Position numbers and translations under genes: made by a program
From: CAVTJL01 sp963735065
Lineage (GTDB): Bacteria; Pseudomonadota; Alphaproteobacteria; Geminicoccales; Geminicoccaceae
DNA length: 64,000 nt
Direction of reading: 5' to 3'
NCBI GenBank assembly: GCA_963735065.1
Contig: CAVTJL010000001.1
Coordinates: 1,674,001 to 1,738,000 of the forward strand
Part shown: positions 35,685 to 42,795 of the stretch, in pieces
Layout of the letters: each line of letters starts with the position of its first letter
Position numbering within the stretch: position 1 is the stretch's first letter
The notes under the pieces: generated by a model
What the model was told of the DNA's origin: nothing
The model's input: the letters and a program-made list of their open reading frames with translations, nothing else
Databases searched by the model: none

Positions 35685-36584
35685 TCACCGCTCGAGATAC
35701 ACCCGGCATCCGCCCAACCGGGACGATGCGCCATCGCCGCTCTGGAAGAGAGCATCCATCGCCCTGTAGAAGCCGGTCAGCGAGTCGCACTGCGCCGAGA
35801 CGTCCTGGTGCCGGTAGGTCGTCCATCGCCGATGCACGAACGCCGCATACTCGGCTGTAACATCCTCGAACCGCACGGTGGCAAATCCTGCATCTCTGAG
35901 CGCGCTGGTATATTGGTCCTCGGTCAGCAGTCCGGGGCACGCCACCTCGTCGCGGAGCAGGGCCTGATCCTGCGCCGAAAGCGCTCCTTTGGCGTAGAAG
36001 TCCGCGAGATACGCCCGGCCCCCGGCGCGCAATAGGCCGGCGAGCTTTCTCATCGCCCCGGCCTTGTCTGGCAGGTGCAGCAGACACAGAACCGAGATGA
36101 GGGTGTCCGCCGGCGTTTCCGGCGCGAACGCCATGACGTCGCTGATGGCGTACTGCACGGTGGTCTGCAAGCCGCAGGCCTGGACTATCCGTTGGCCCAT
36201 CACGGCAATATCCGCCTGCAGCTCGATCGCGGTCACCGAATAGTGGAGGGAGCCGAACACCAATCCCGCCGGCCCAAATCCCGCCCCCACATCGATGAGG
36301 GAAGGACGGCCGTGCCGTCCGGGCGCTCCTTCGCCCGCCTCGAACCAGGTCCGCGCGTGGTGGAGTTCCACCTCGCCATAACTCATCAAGATGACCGGGA
36401 GGATCTCCGCCGGCGGAATCGGCCACCGCTCTCCGTGCTGTTCGAGGAATCGTGCAACCTGTGCGACCCGGGGCGTCTGATACAGCCCCATATGGTCTTT
36501 CAGCACTGTTGCCGCCGTGAGCGGCTCAGGCCCTGGGGTCGCGGCACTGCGGGGTGAGGCCTGTGCCACTGTCGATTGTTTCAT
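35685..36584 (-). CDS. Class I SAM-dependent methyltransferase, substrate unknown
   Basis: This 299-residue protein has a Rossmann SAM domain with LIDVGAGFGPAGLVFGSLHYSVTAIELQ near residue 95 and the post-IV segment LISVLCLLHLPDKAGAMRKLAGLLRAGGRAYLADFY. The tail TEDQYTSALRDAGFATVRFEDVT resembles small-molecule methyltransferases acting on sarcosine or phosphoethanolamine. Codon use is visibly less GC-extreme than that of its neighbours, and it sits beside a gene remnant, so recent acquisition is possible. It is convergent with the PLP enzyme, with a 7-base gap. Confidence 0.75.
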   Translation of the reverse strand: MKQSTVAQASPRSAATPGPEPLTAATVLKDHMGLYQTPRVAQVARFLEQHGERWPIPPAEILPVILMSYGEVELHHARTWFEAGEGAPGRHGRPSLIDVGAGFGPAGLVFGSLHYSVTAIELQADIAVMGQRIVQACGLQTTVQYAISDVMAFAPETPADTLISVLCLLHLPDKAGAMRKLAGLLRAGGRAYLADFYAKGALSAQDQALLRDEVACPGLLTEDQYTSALRDAGFATVRFEDVTAEYAAFVHRRWTTYRHQDVSAQCDSLTGFYRAMDALFQSGDGASSRLGGCRVYLER

Positions 36585-36615
36585 CGAAAGCCCCTGAGCC
36601 GGGATGCTTCGGATG

Positions 36616-36838
36616 ACCGGCTTTTGCGGATCGATCCTGCGCCGGCGCGCTCAATGCGGCAAGCCTCGAGCGCTCGAAGCAGCTGCCCACGCTCGACCAA
36701 GCGGGGTCGTGGACGCTACGTCCCGAGGGAACGGCCGAGCCGTCGATCACCTTCGATGCGGACGCCGTCTCCGATATTCCGCGCAATGCTCCGGAGACCG
36801 TCACCGCCACCGTCCTCGGCGTCGCGACCGGCGCCTAG
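36616..36838 (+). pseudogene. C-terminal remnant of an unidentified gene
   Basis: A 73-codon open stretch (after a TGA at 36613) reads like protein, with SLERSKQLPTLDQAGSWTLR followed by a tail ending in TATVLGVATGA and TAG. There is no start codon context or N-terminal part. The TAG overlaps the stop of convergent rlmE as CTAG, so the 3' end may be an original junction and the 5' part was lost, perhaps when the neighbouring methyltransferase arrived. The family is not recognised. Confidence 0.4.
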
Positions 36839-37509
36839 GGTGCCGGCTCCTCCCCGCCCGCCGCCCCGCGCCTGCCCGTCGCCAGAAGGAAGATCTCCGA
36901 GCTGTCGCTTCGGGTCGCCTTGGGGCGCAGCAGCCGGTAGCCGGTGAAGTGGCGCTGGGCCAGGGGCATCAGGGCCGCCTCGGCACCCTTCACGAGCTTG
37001 AGGAGGCAGTTGCCGTCGGCGCGAAGAGCCCGGCTCGCGAAGTCGAGCACGGCCTCGCCCACGCCCTCGGCGCGGAGCCGGTCGACCGAGCGCTGGCCGG
37101 TCGAGGAGGCGGCGATGTCGCTCAGGACGAGGTCGGCCGGCCCGCCCAGCTCGGCCCTGATCCGGTCCTGGATCTCGGGGTCGAGAAAGTCGCCCTCGAG
37201 GATCGTAGCACCTCCGATGGGCTGGACGGGCAGAAGATCGACGCCCACGACCTGGGCTCCCCGCCCGGTCGCATACTGTGCCCAGCTGCCGGGTGCCGCT
37301 CCCAGGTCGATCACCCGGCTGCCGCGGCGGATCAGGCCGAAGCGCTCGTCGATCTCCTGCAGCTTGAACACCGAGCGCGCGCGAAAGCCCTTGGCCTTCG
37401 CGGCATGCACGTAGTCGTCGTTGAGCTGGCGCTTCAGCCAGGCGGTCGAGGCGGCGCTTCGCCGCTTCGCCGTCTTGACCTGCACCGTGAGCCGGCTGTC
37501 TGCTGCCAT
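36835..37509 (-). CDS. rlmE: 23S rRNA (U2552) 2'-O-methyltransferase RlmE (FtsJ/RrmJ)
   Basis: The 224-residue methyltransferase modifies the A-loop of 23S rRNA late in 50S assembly. It shows KAKGFRARSVFKLQEIDERF (first catalytic Lys), the SAM motif VIDLGAAPGSWAQYA, the catalytic Asp in VLSDIAASSTGQRSVD and the second Lys in LLKLVKGAE, then RPKATRSDSSEIFLLATG. The MAPN element of E. coli RrmJ is replaced by IAAS, as in some other alphaproteobacterial sequences as far as I recall. The start at 37509 lies ten bases after the ppx/gppA stop; the longer frame would overlap it. Confidence 0.92.
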   Translation of the reverse strand: MAADSRLTVQVKTAKRRSAASTAWLKRQLNDDYVHAAKAKGFRARSVFKLQEIDERFGLIRRGSRVIDLGAAPGSWAQYATGRGAQVVGVDLLPVQPIGGATILEGDFLDPEIQDRIRAELGGPADLVLSDIAASSTGQRSVDRLRAEGVGEAVLDFASRALRADGNCLLKLVKGAEAALMPLAQRHFTGYRLLRPKATRSDSSEIFLLATGRRGAAGGEEPAP

Positions 37510-37519
37510 GCCTCGCTTC

Positions 37520-38569
37520 TTAGTCGAATGCCGGCCCGTCGGCCAGCGCACGGGCGAGCGACCAGCCCATCAGCGTGCTCAAGATGCCCTCGCGGACGCC
37601 GCGGTCGGCGACCCTCAGCCACTCGACCGGCCAGCGACGGTGCACCGCATCCAGGATGGCGCAGCCCGCGACGACGAGATCGGCCCGGCCGTGGCCGATG
37701 CAGGGATGGGCGGCGCGGGTGATGTTGTCGAGGGCGCGGAGCCGCTCCGAGACCAGGGTGACGTCCTCGAAGCGCATCGCGAGGCCGTCGACCTTGCGGC
37801 GGTCGTAGCGCCGCAGGCCCAGATGGACGGCCGCCAGGGTCGTGACGGTGCCGGACGTGCCAAGCATCTGGAGGTCGGCCGGAGCGCCCGGCAGCGGCAT
37901 GGCCGGCGGGGCGCTCTGCGCCCGCTGCTCGAGCCGCTCCTCCACGAGGTCGACCATCCTGGCATAGGCCTCGGCGTCGATCTCGCCGCCGATCGTCTCC
38001 GACAGCGTCACGACGCCCAGCGGCAGCGAGATCGTCGCCCCCGGCTCCTCGCCGTCGAGCGCTGCCCGCCGGTCCACCCACATGACCTCGGTGCTGCCGC
38101 CACCGATGTCGACCATCATGATCTGGTCGACATCGGGATCGGCGAGCGGCAGGCAGCCCAGCATGGCGAGGCGTGCCTCCTCCTCCTGCCGCAGCACCTC
38201 GAGCGTCACGCCGGTCACCCGCTCGACGCGGCGGATGAACTCGGCCCCGTTCGTGGCACGCCGGCAGGCCTCGGTCGCGACGCAGCGGGCGCGGGCCACC
38301 CGGTGACGCTCGATGATCCGCCCGCAGATCTTGAGCGCGGCCAGCGTGCGCGCCATCGCCGGGTCGCTCAGCCGCCCGGTGCGGGCCAGGCCCTCGCCCA
38401 GGCGGACGATGCGCGAGAAGCTGTCGACGATCGCCAGCCCGTCCTCGGTGATCTCGGCCACCAGGAGCCGGCAGTTGTTGGTGCCGAGATCGAGCGCCGC
38501 CAGACGGGCCCCGGGCCCGAGCCCTGCGGCCGAGCGGTCGATCAGGGCTTCGGTGACGAGCATGTCCAT
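37520..38569 (-). CDS. Ppx/GppA-family exopolyphosphatase / guanosine pentaphosphatase
   Basis: This 349-residue member of the ASKHA fold has the phosphate-1 motif LAALDLGTNNCRLLVAEI, the RIVRLGEGLARTGRLSD segment and the phosphate-2 motif MMVDIGGGSTEVMWV near residue 155. Such enzymes cleave polyphosphate or pppGpp. At ~350 residues it lacks the C-terminal HD-like domain of E. coli Ppx (513), which is the short form common in alphaproteobacteria. It is followed by rlmE after ten bases, a typical alphaproteobacterial pair. Confidence 0.9.
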   Translation of the reverse strand: MDMLVTEALIDRSAAGLGPGARLAALDLGTNNCRLLVAEITEDGLAIVDSFSRIVRLGEGLARTGRLSDPAMARTLAALKICGRIIERHRVARARCVATEACRRATNGAEFIRRVERVTGVTLEVLRQEEEARLAMLGCLPLADPDVDQIMMVDIGGGSTEVMWVDRRAALDGEEPGATISLPLGVVTLSETIGGEIDAEAYARMVDLVEERLEQRAQSAPPAMPLPGAPADLQMLGTSGTVTTLAAVHLGLRRYDRRKVDGLAMRFEDVTLVSERLRALDNITRAAHPCIGHGRADLVVAGCAILDAVHRRWPVEWLRVADRGVREGILSTLMGWSLARALADGPAFD

Positions 38570-38753
38570 GAGGCGTGTCGCTGACGATCGGATTGGGGGT
38601 TCGATGAGAAGATAGTAAGGCTTCGGGGATCACACATGCAAGCAACAGGCCATCAGGGGTGTCCGGCCGGCTCTTGTCCTGGCCGGCAGCGGTTGCTAAC
38701 CCCTGGCGGCAGCGCGTCGCCGGGCGTGGCGCGTGAAGCCGGAGAGAGCGCGG

Positions 38754-38993
38754 ATGACGGAGCCCCTCGTGGCGCAGAAGGCGCCCTTCAAGGTGGAGGT
38801 GCGGGCCGGCAAGACCTATTGGTGGTGCGCCTGCGGCAGGAGCGCCCGTCAGCCTTTCTGCGACGGCTCCCACAAGGACACCGGCCTCGAGCCCGTGGAG
38901 CACAAGGCCACGCAGGACGGCGCCCTCTTCTTCTGCGGCTGCAAGCACACGGGAGGCCGCCCGCTATGCGACGGGAGCCACAAGACGCTGTGA
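38754..38993 (+). CDS. Double CDGSH-type iron-sulfur protein
   Basis: The 79-residue protein carries two CDGSH [2Fe-2S] motifs: CACGRSARQPFCDGSH and CGCKHTGGRPLCDGSH, each fitting C-x-C-x2-(S/T)-x3-P-x-C-D-G-S-H. The 3Cys-1His clusters are redox- and pH-sensitive; tandem bacterial members are monomeric. Partners are unknown. The start at 38754 has GGAGAG nine bases upstream. It opens a tight same-strand cluster: the lipoprotein gene overlaps its stop by GTGA, then D-tartrate dehydratase and a PaaE-like reductase follow. Confidence 0.9.
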   Translation: MTEPLVAQKAPFKVEVRAGKTYWWCACGRSARQPFCDGSHKDTGLEPVEHKATQDGALFFCGCKHTGGRPLCDGSHKTL

Positions 38994-39514
38994 GGCGCAG
39001 CCTCAAGCTGGCGCGGCTGGCACCGCTGGCGCTGCCGGCGCTCATCGCCGCCTGCTCGACGCCTCCGCCGCCGCCGCTCTGCCCGAAGCCCGGCATCGTC
39101 GACCGCCTCTCGACCAACACGGTCTATCAGCCGGGTGCCAGCGAGGAGCCCTCGAGCATCCTCTTCCGCACGGCCATCGTCGGCTTCAGCGGCGGCTGCA
39201 GCTATTCGAGCGACAAGGTCGAGATGAAGCTCAACGTCGACATTTCGGCCACACCGGGCCCAGCCTACCGGGCGGGGACGATGCCGGTCCGCTATTTCGT
39301 GGCGGTGGCCGATCCCAAGGGCACCCTCCTCGACAAGCAGACCTTCGGCATCGACATCCCCCAGGCCCAGGGCACCGGGCCGGTCATCGTCCGCGACAAG
39401 CTCACCCAGACGATCGACGGCGCCACGGCCACCACCGGCCCGAATTACCGCGTCTATATGGGTCTCGACCTGCCCGAGGCGGAGGCCATGAAGCGGCTGG
39501 ACGAGCGACCCTAG
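38990..39514 (+). CDS. Putative outer-membrane/periplasmic lipoprotein of unknown function
   Basis: The 174-residue protein has a lipoprotein signal: RRSLKLARLAPLALPALIAAC with a lipobox LIAAC, so Cys would be lipidated, followed by a Pro-rich linker. The GTG start overlaps the CDGSH stop (GTGA) and has GGGAG upstream; an ATG at 38966 would lie inside the CDGSH gene. The mature part (IVDRLSTNTVYQPG, FRTAIVGFSGGCSYSSDKVEMKLNVDISATPGP) looks like a beta-rich domain found in small alphaproteobacterial lipoproteins, with no known activity. Confidence 0.78.
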   Translation: MRRSLKLARLAPLALPALIAACSTPPPPPLCPKPGIVDRLSTNTVYQPGASEEPSSILFRTAIVGFSGGCSYSSDKVEMKLNVDISATPGPAYRAGTMPVRYFVAVADPKGTLLDKQTFGIDIPQAQGTGPVIVRDKLTQTIDGATATTGPNYRVYMGLDLPEAEAMKRLDERP

Positions 39515-39530
39515 CCGCCGGAGAGCAGCC

Positions 39531-40700
39531 ATGCGCATCGTCGAGATCCGCGAGGGCGCGGCACCGATCGCCTCCGCCATCCGCAACGCTTTCATCGACT
39601 TCAGCAAGATGACCTGCAGCATCTGCGCCGTCGTGACGGACGTGGTGCGCGACGGCAGGCCGGTCGTGGGCTTCGGCTTCAGCTCGAACGGCCGCTACGC
39701 CGCGGGTGCGATCATGCGCGAGCGGCTCATCCCGCGGATCATGGAGGCGAAGCCGGAAGCGCTTCAGGACCCCGCCACCGGCGGCCTCGACCCCGAGCGC
39801 ATCTGGGCCTGCATGATGCAGAACGAGAAGCCGGGCGGTCACGGCGAGCGCTCGGTGGCGGTGGGCGTCGTCGACATGGCGGTCTGGGACGCGATCGCCA
39901 AGATCGAGCAAAAGCCGCTCTGGCGTCTCCTCGCCGACCGCTACCGCGGTGGCGTCGCCGACGAGAGTGTGTGGGTCTATGCGGCCGGCGGCTATTACTA
40001 CCCCGGCAAGGGCCTGGCGGCGCTCCAGGACGAGATGCGCGGCTATCTCGATCTCGGCTACCGCGACGTGAAGCTCAAGATCGGCGGCGCCCCGCTCGAG
40101 GAGGACCTCAAAAGGATCGACGCCGTGGTCGAGGTCGTGGGCGATCCGGCCCACGTCGCCGTCGACGCCAACGGCCGCTTCGACCTCGAGACCGCCATCG
40201 CCTATGCCCGGGCGCTCGAGCCCTACGGCCTCCTTTGGTACGAGGAGGCGGGCGACCCGCTGGACTACGCGCTCCAGGCCGAGCTCGGCCGCCACTACGG
40301 CCCGCCCATGGCCACGGGCGAGAACCTCTTCTCCATGCAGGACGCCCGCAACCTGATCCGCCACGGCGGCATGCGGCCCGAGAAGGACTGGCTGCAGTTC
40401 GACTGTGCCTTGTCCTACGGCCTCGTCGAGTATCGGCGCACCCTGGCCATGCTCGAGGAGAGCGGCTGGTCCACCCGCCGCGTCGTCCCGCATGGCGGCC
40501 ACCAGATGTCGCTCAACATCGCGGCCGGCCTGCATCTGGGCGGCAACGAGAGCTACCCGGGCATCTTCCAGCCCTTCGGCGGGTTCTGTGACGACATCCG
40601 GGTCGAGGACGGCCGCGTGCGCCCGCACGACACCCCCGGCATCGGCATCGAGCGCAAGGCCGGCCTGCGGCGCGTCCTGAAGGACCTCTTGGACGTGTGA
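39531..40700 (+). CDS. tarD: D(-)-tartrate dehydratase (mandelate racemase / enolase superfamily)
   Basis: The 389-residue protein closely resembles the Bradyrhizobium D-tartrate dehydratase, as I remember it: RNAFIDFSKMTCS, NEKPGGHGERSVAVGVVDMAVWDA, YAAGGYYYPGKG and QFDCALSYGLVEYRRTL are nearly diagnostic. Catalytic positions fall where expected: Lys near 183 (DVKLKIGG), metal ligands Asp ~213 (VDANGRF), Glu ~239 (WYEEAGD) and Glu ~265 (ATGENLF), and His ~322 (VPHGGHQMSLN). It converts D-tartrate to oxaloacetate. It lies 16 bases after the lipoprotein gene and is followed directly by the PaaE-like reductase. Confidence 0.88.
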   Translation: MRIVEIREGAAPIASAIRNAFIDFSKMTCSICAVVTDVVRDGRPVVGFGFSSNGRYAAGAIMRERLIPRIMEAKPEALQDPATGGLDPERIWACMMQNEKPGGHGERSVAVGVVDMAVWDAIAKIEQKPLWRLLADRYRGGVADESVWVYAAGGYYYPGKGLAALQDEMRGYLDLGYRDVKLKIGGAPLEEDLKRIDAVVEVVGDPAHVAVDANGRFDLETAIAYARALEPYGLLWYEEAGDPLDYALQAELGRHYGPPMATGENLFSMQDARNLIRHGGMRPEKDWLQFDCALSYGLVEYRRTLAMLEESGWSTRRVVPHGGHQMSLNIAAGLHLGGNESYPGIFQPFGGFCDDIRVEDGRVRPHDTPGIGIERKAGLRRVLKDLLDV

Positions 40701-40717
40701 GCCGGGCGGGCGCGGCC

Positions 40718-41797
40718 ATGCCTCGGTTCCACGAGCTCGCCGTCGCCGAGATCCGTCATGAGACGTCCGCCTGCGTCTCGCTGCGCCTCGATCTGCCCGA
40801 GGGTTTGCGCGAGACCTTCGCCTTCACCCAGGGCCAGCACCTCATCCTGAAGGCCACGGTCGACGGCCAGGAGCTGCGGCGCACCTACTCCATCTGCGCC
40901 GGGGTGGGCGAGGGCGAGCTCAGGATCGCGGTCAAGCGGCAGCCGGGCGGCCGCTTCTCGACCTTCGTCAACGAGCGGCTCCGGGTCGGCGATCGGCTTC
41001 TCGTCATGCCGCCGGCCGGCCGCTTCTTCACCCCGCTCGACCCCGAGGCGGCCCGCCTCTACGTGGCCTTCGCCGCCGGCTCCGGCATCACGCCCGTCCT
41101 CTCGATCCTCAAGACGGTCCTGGCGCGCGAGCCAAAGAGCCGCTTCGTCCTCGTCTACGGCAACCGCACCGCGGGCGACATCCTCTTCCGCGAGGAGCTT
41201 TTCGACCTCAAGAACCGCTACCTCGACCGCCTCGGCCTCCACCTCGTCCTCTCGGGCGAGGCCGAGGATGTTTCCTTGCTCGCCGGCCGCATCGATCCCG
41301 ATCGCGTGCGCCGCTTCTGCGCCGGCATCATCCCGGCCCAGGAGGTCTTCGCCTGGTTCGTCTGCGGCCCGGCGCCGATGATCGGCGACGTCTCGGCCGC
41401 CCTCGAGGGGCTGGGTGTCGACCGACAAAAGATCCACGTCGAGTTCTTCACGCCCGCCGGCAACGCGCCGCGCCAGAGCCTGCGCGGGTCTCCCGTCGTC
41501 GAGGCCACGGGCGACGCCTGCCGCCTCACGGTGATAGCCCAGGGCCAGCGGCGGGAGCTCGACCTCGCCTTCAACGACAGCTCGATCCTCGATGCGGCGC
41601 TCGAGGCCGGCGTCGACCTGCCCTTCGCCTGCAAGGGCGGCGTGTGCTGCACCTGTCGCTGCCGTCTCGTCGAGGGCCGCGTCGCCATGACCGCCAACTA
41701 CGCGCTCGAGGAGCAGGAGCTGGCCCAGGGCTACATCCTGGCCTGCCAGGCGCGCCCGCTCACCGACCGGGTGACCATCGACTACGACCAGCCCTGA
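40718..41797 (+). CDS. PaaE/PaaK-like ferredoxin-NAD(P)H reductase with C-terminal plant-type [2Fe-2S] domain
   Basis: The 359-residue protein has an FAD domain (RRTYSICAGVGEGELRIAVKRQPGGRFSTFVNERL), an NAD(P)H domain (FAAGSGITPVLSILKTVLAREPKS; FVCGPAPMIGDV) and a C-terminal ferredoxin domain with CKGGVCCTC and a fourth Cys in YILACQAR. This is the order in PaaE, which supplies electrons to the phenylacetyl-CoA epoxidase. No paaABCD genes are in the window, so its oxygenase partner here is unknown. I choose ATG 40718, where family similarity begins (MPRFHELAVAEIRHET); a GTG at 40697 would overlap the tarD stop. Confidence 0.85.
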   Translation: MPRFHELAVAEIRHETSACVSLRLDLPEGLRETFAFTQGQHLILKATVDGQELRRTYSICAGVGEGELRIAVKRQPGGRFSTFVNERLRVGDRLLVMPPAGRFFTPLDPEAARLYVAFAAGSGITPVLSILKTVLAREPKSRFVLVYGNRTAGDILFREELFDLKNRYLDRLGLHLVLSGEAEDVSLLAGRIDPDRVRRFCAGIIPAQEVFAWFVCGPAPMIGDVSAALEGLGVDRQKIHVEFFTPAGNAPRQSLRGSPVVEATGDACRLTVIAQGQRRELDLAFNDSSILDAALEAGVDLPFACKGGVCCTCRCRLVEGRVAMTANYALEEQELAQGYILACQARPLTDRVTIDYDQP

Positions 41798-42141
41798 GGC
41801 CCGCTCTCGGTGGACGCGGCAAAAGGGCTGGTCCGTCCTCGCGGCATTGGCTACACCTGAAGGCTAACAGAAGAGCGGGCGGCCTGCGGCTTCCGGAAGG
41901 TTGTCGGCGCGTGATGGCCAGGCTGGGCGGTAACCACTGATGGCGGCGGCAGAGGGCTGCCCCGCCGTGACGACGATGCAAACTCTTCTGGCGGCGGGCT
42001 CCGTTCCGGCTCCTGCCGTCGCGCCGTCCCGCTGCGCCCTGCGTGCGGGAGGTGGCGCTGCCGCCGCGGGCGCGCATGCCCTGGCCCGTGTCTCCGACTT
42101 AGGCGCCCATGGGCCCAGCCGGCCATGGGAGCGCTAGGCCC
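41798..42141. other. Intergenic stretch without a convincing gene
   Basis: These 344 bases lie between the PaaE-like gene and a small membrane protein, both on the plus strand. A 65-codon frame (41940-42137) exists but has no ribosome site and a composition typical of chance frames at this GC. No terminator with a T-run and no clear promoter were seen. Confidence 0.45.
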
Positions 42142-42732
42142 GTGTCCCGCCGCTTCCTCTATCTGCTCTCGGTGATGCTGGTTCTGATCGGCCCGGGTGC
42201 CGGGGTGCTGCTGGCGACGCGGCTCACCGGCACGGTGGCCGACAGCCTGCGTCGCGTCACGGCGCCGTGCGTGGTGATGCGGATGCTCGACCAGCGGGGG
42301 CTGTGGACCATCTTCCGCGAGGGGCCGCTCTCCACGCTCCAGCGCCAGCATGGCGGCGGCTCGATCGCCGATCTCGTGATCAGGCTCTCGCCGGCGGGGG
42401 GCGGGCCGCCGCTCCCGCTCATCGTGCCGTCGGTGCCCTCGCGCTACGTCCTGCGCGGGCATGCCGGCGTCTCCATCCTGCAGGTCGCCATCCATGAGCC
42501 CGGTCGATACCGGCTGGATGCCCACTATCCCGCGGGCAGGTCCGGCCCGCCGGTGGTTCTGGCGATCGGGCGGGACACCGTGGGCGCTCTCCTCCTGCTG
42601 AGGGTGGCGGCCGTGGCGATCGGGCTCGCGGGCGCATGCGCGGGCGTGGCGCTCGCCATCTGGACCCTGCTCGGCCGCCCCGGCCCCATCCGGAGCTTGC
42701 CGCCCGAGGAAGCCCACTCCTCCTACGAGTAG
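42142..42732 (+). CDS. Hypothetical membrane protein with two transmembrane helices
   Basis: The 196-residue protein has an N-terminal helix (FLYLLSVMLVLIGPGAGVLLA) and one near the C-terminus (LLLLRVAAVAIGLAGACAGVALAIWTLL) with a predicted extracytoplasmic beta-like domain between (PLIVPSVPSRYVLRGHAGVSILQVAI...GRYRLDA). The GTG start has GGGAG about ten bases upstream. No family is recognised. It is convergent with the DUF2339 gene. Confidence 0.6.
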   Translation: MSRRFLYLLSVMLVLIGPGAGVLLATRLTGTVADSLRRVTAPCVVMRMLDQRGLWTIFREGPLSTLQRQHGGGSIADLVIRLSPAGGGPPLPLIVPSVPSRYVLRGHAGVSILQVAIHEPGRYRLDAHYPAGRSGPPVVLAIGRDTVGALLLLRVAAVAIGLAGACAGVALAIWTLLGRPGPIRSLPPEEAHSSYE

Positions 42733-42795
42733 AGCGGGCGCGGCGTCGAGGGAGGCCTGCCCGCGACCTGGCTCGGACTCCCCCAAGGGTCCCGC

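Noticed and set aside
41940..42137. 65-codon plus-strand frame before the small membrane protein
   Set aside because: It has no ribosome site, Ala/Gly/Pro-dominated composition and no recognisable feature.
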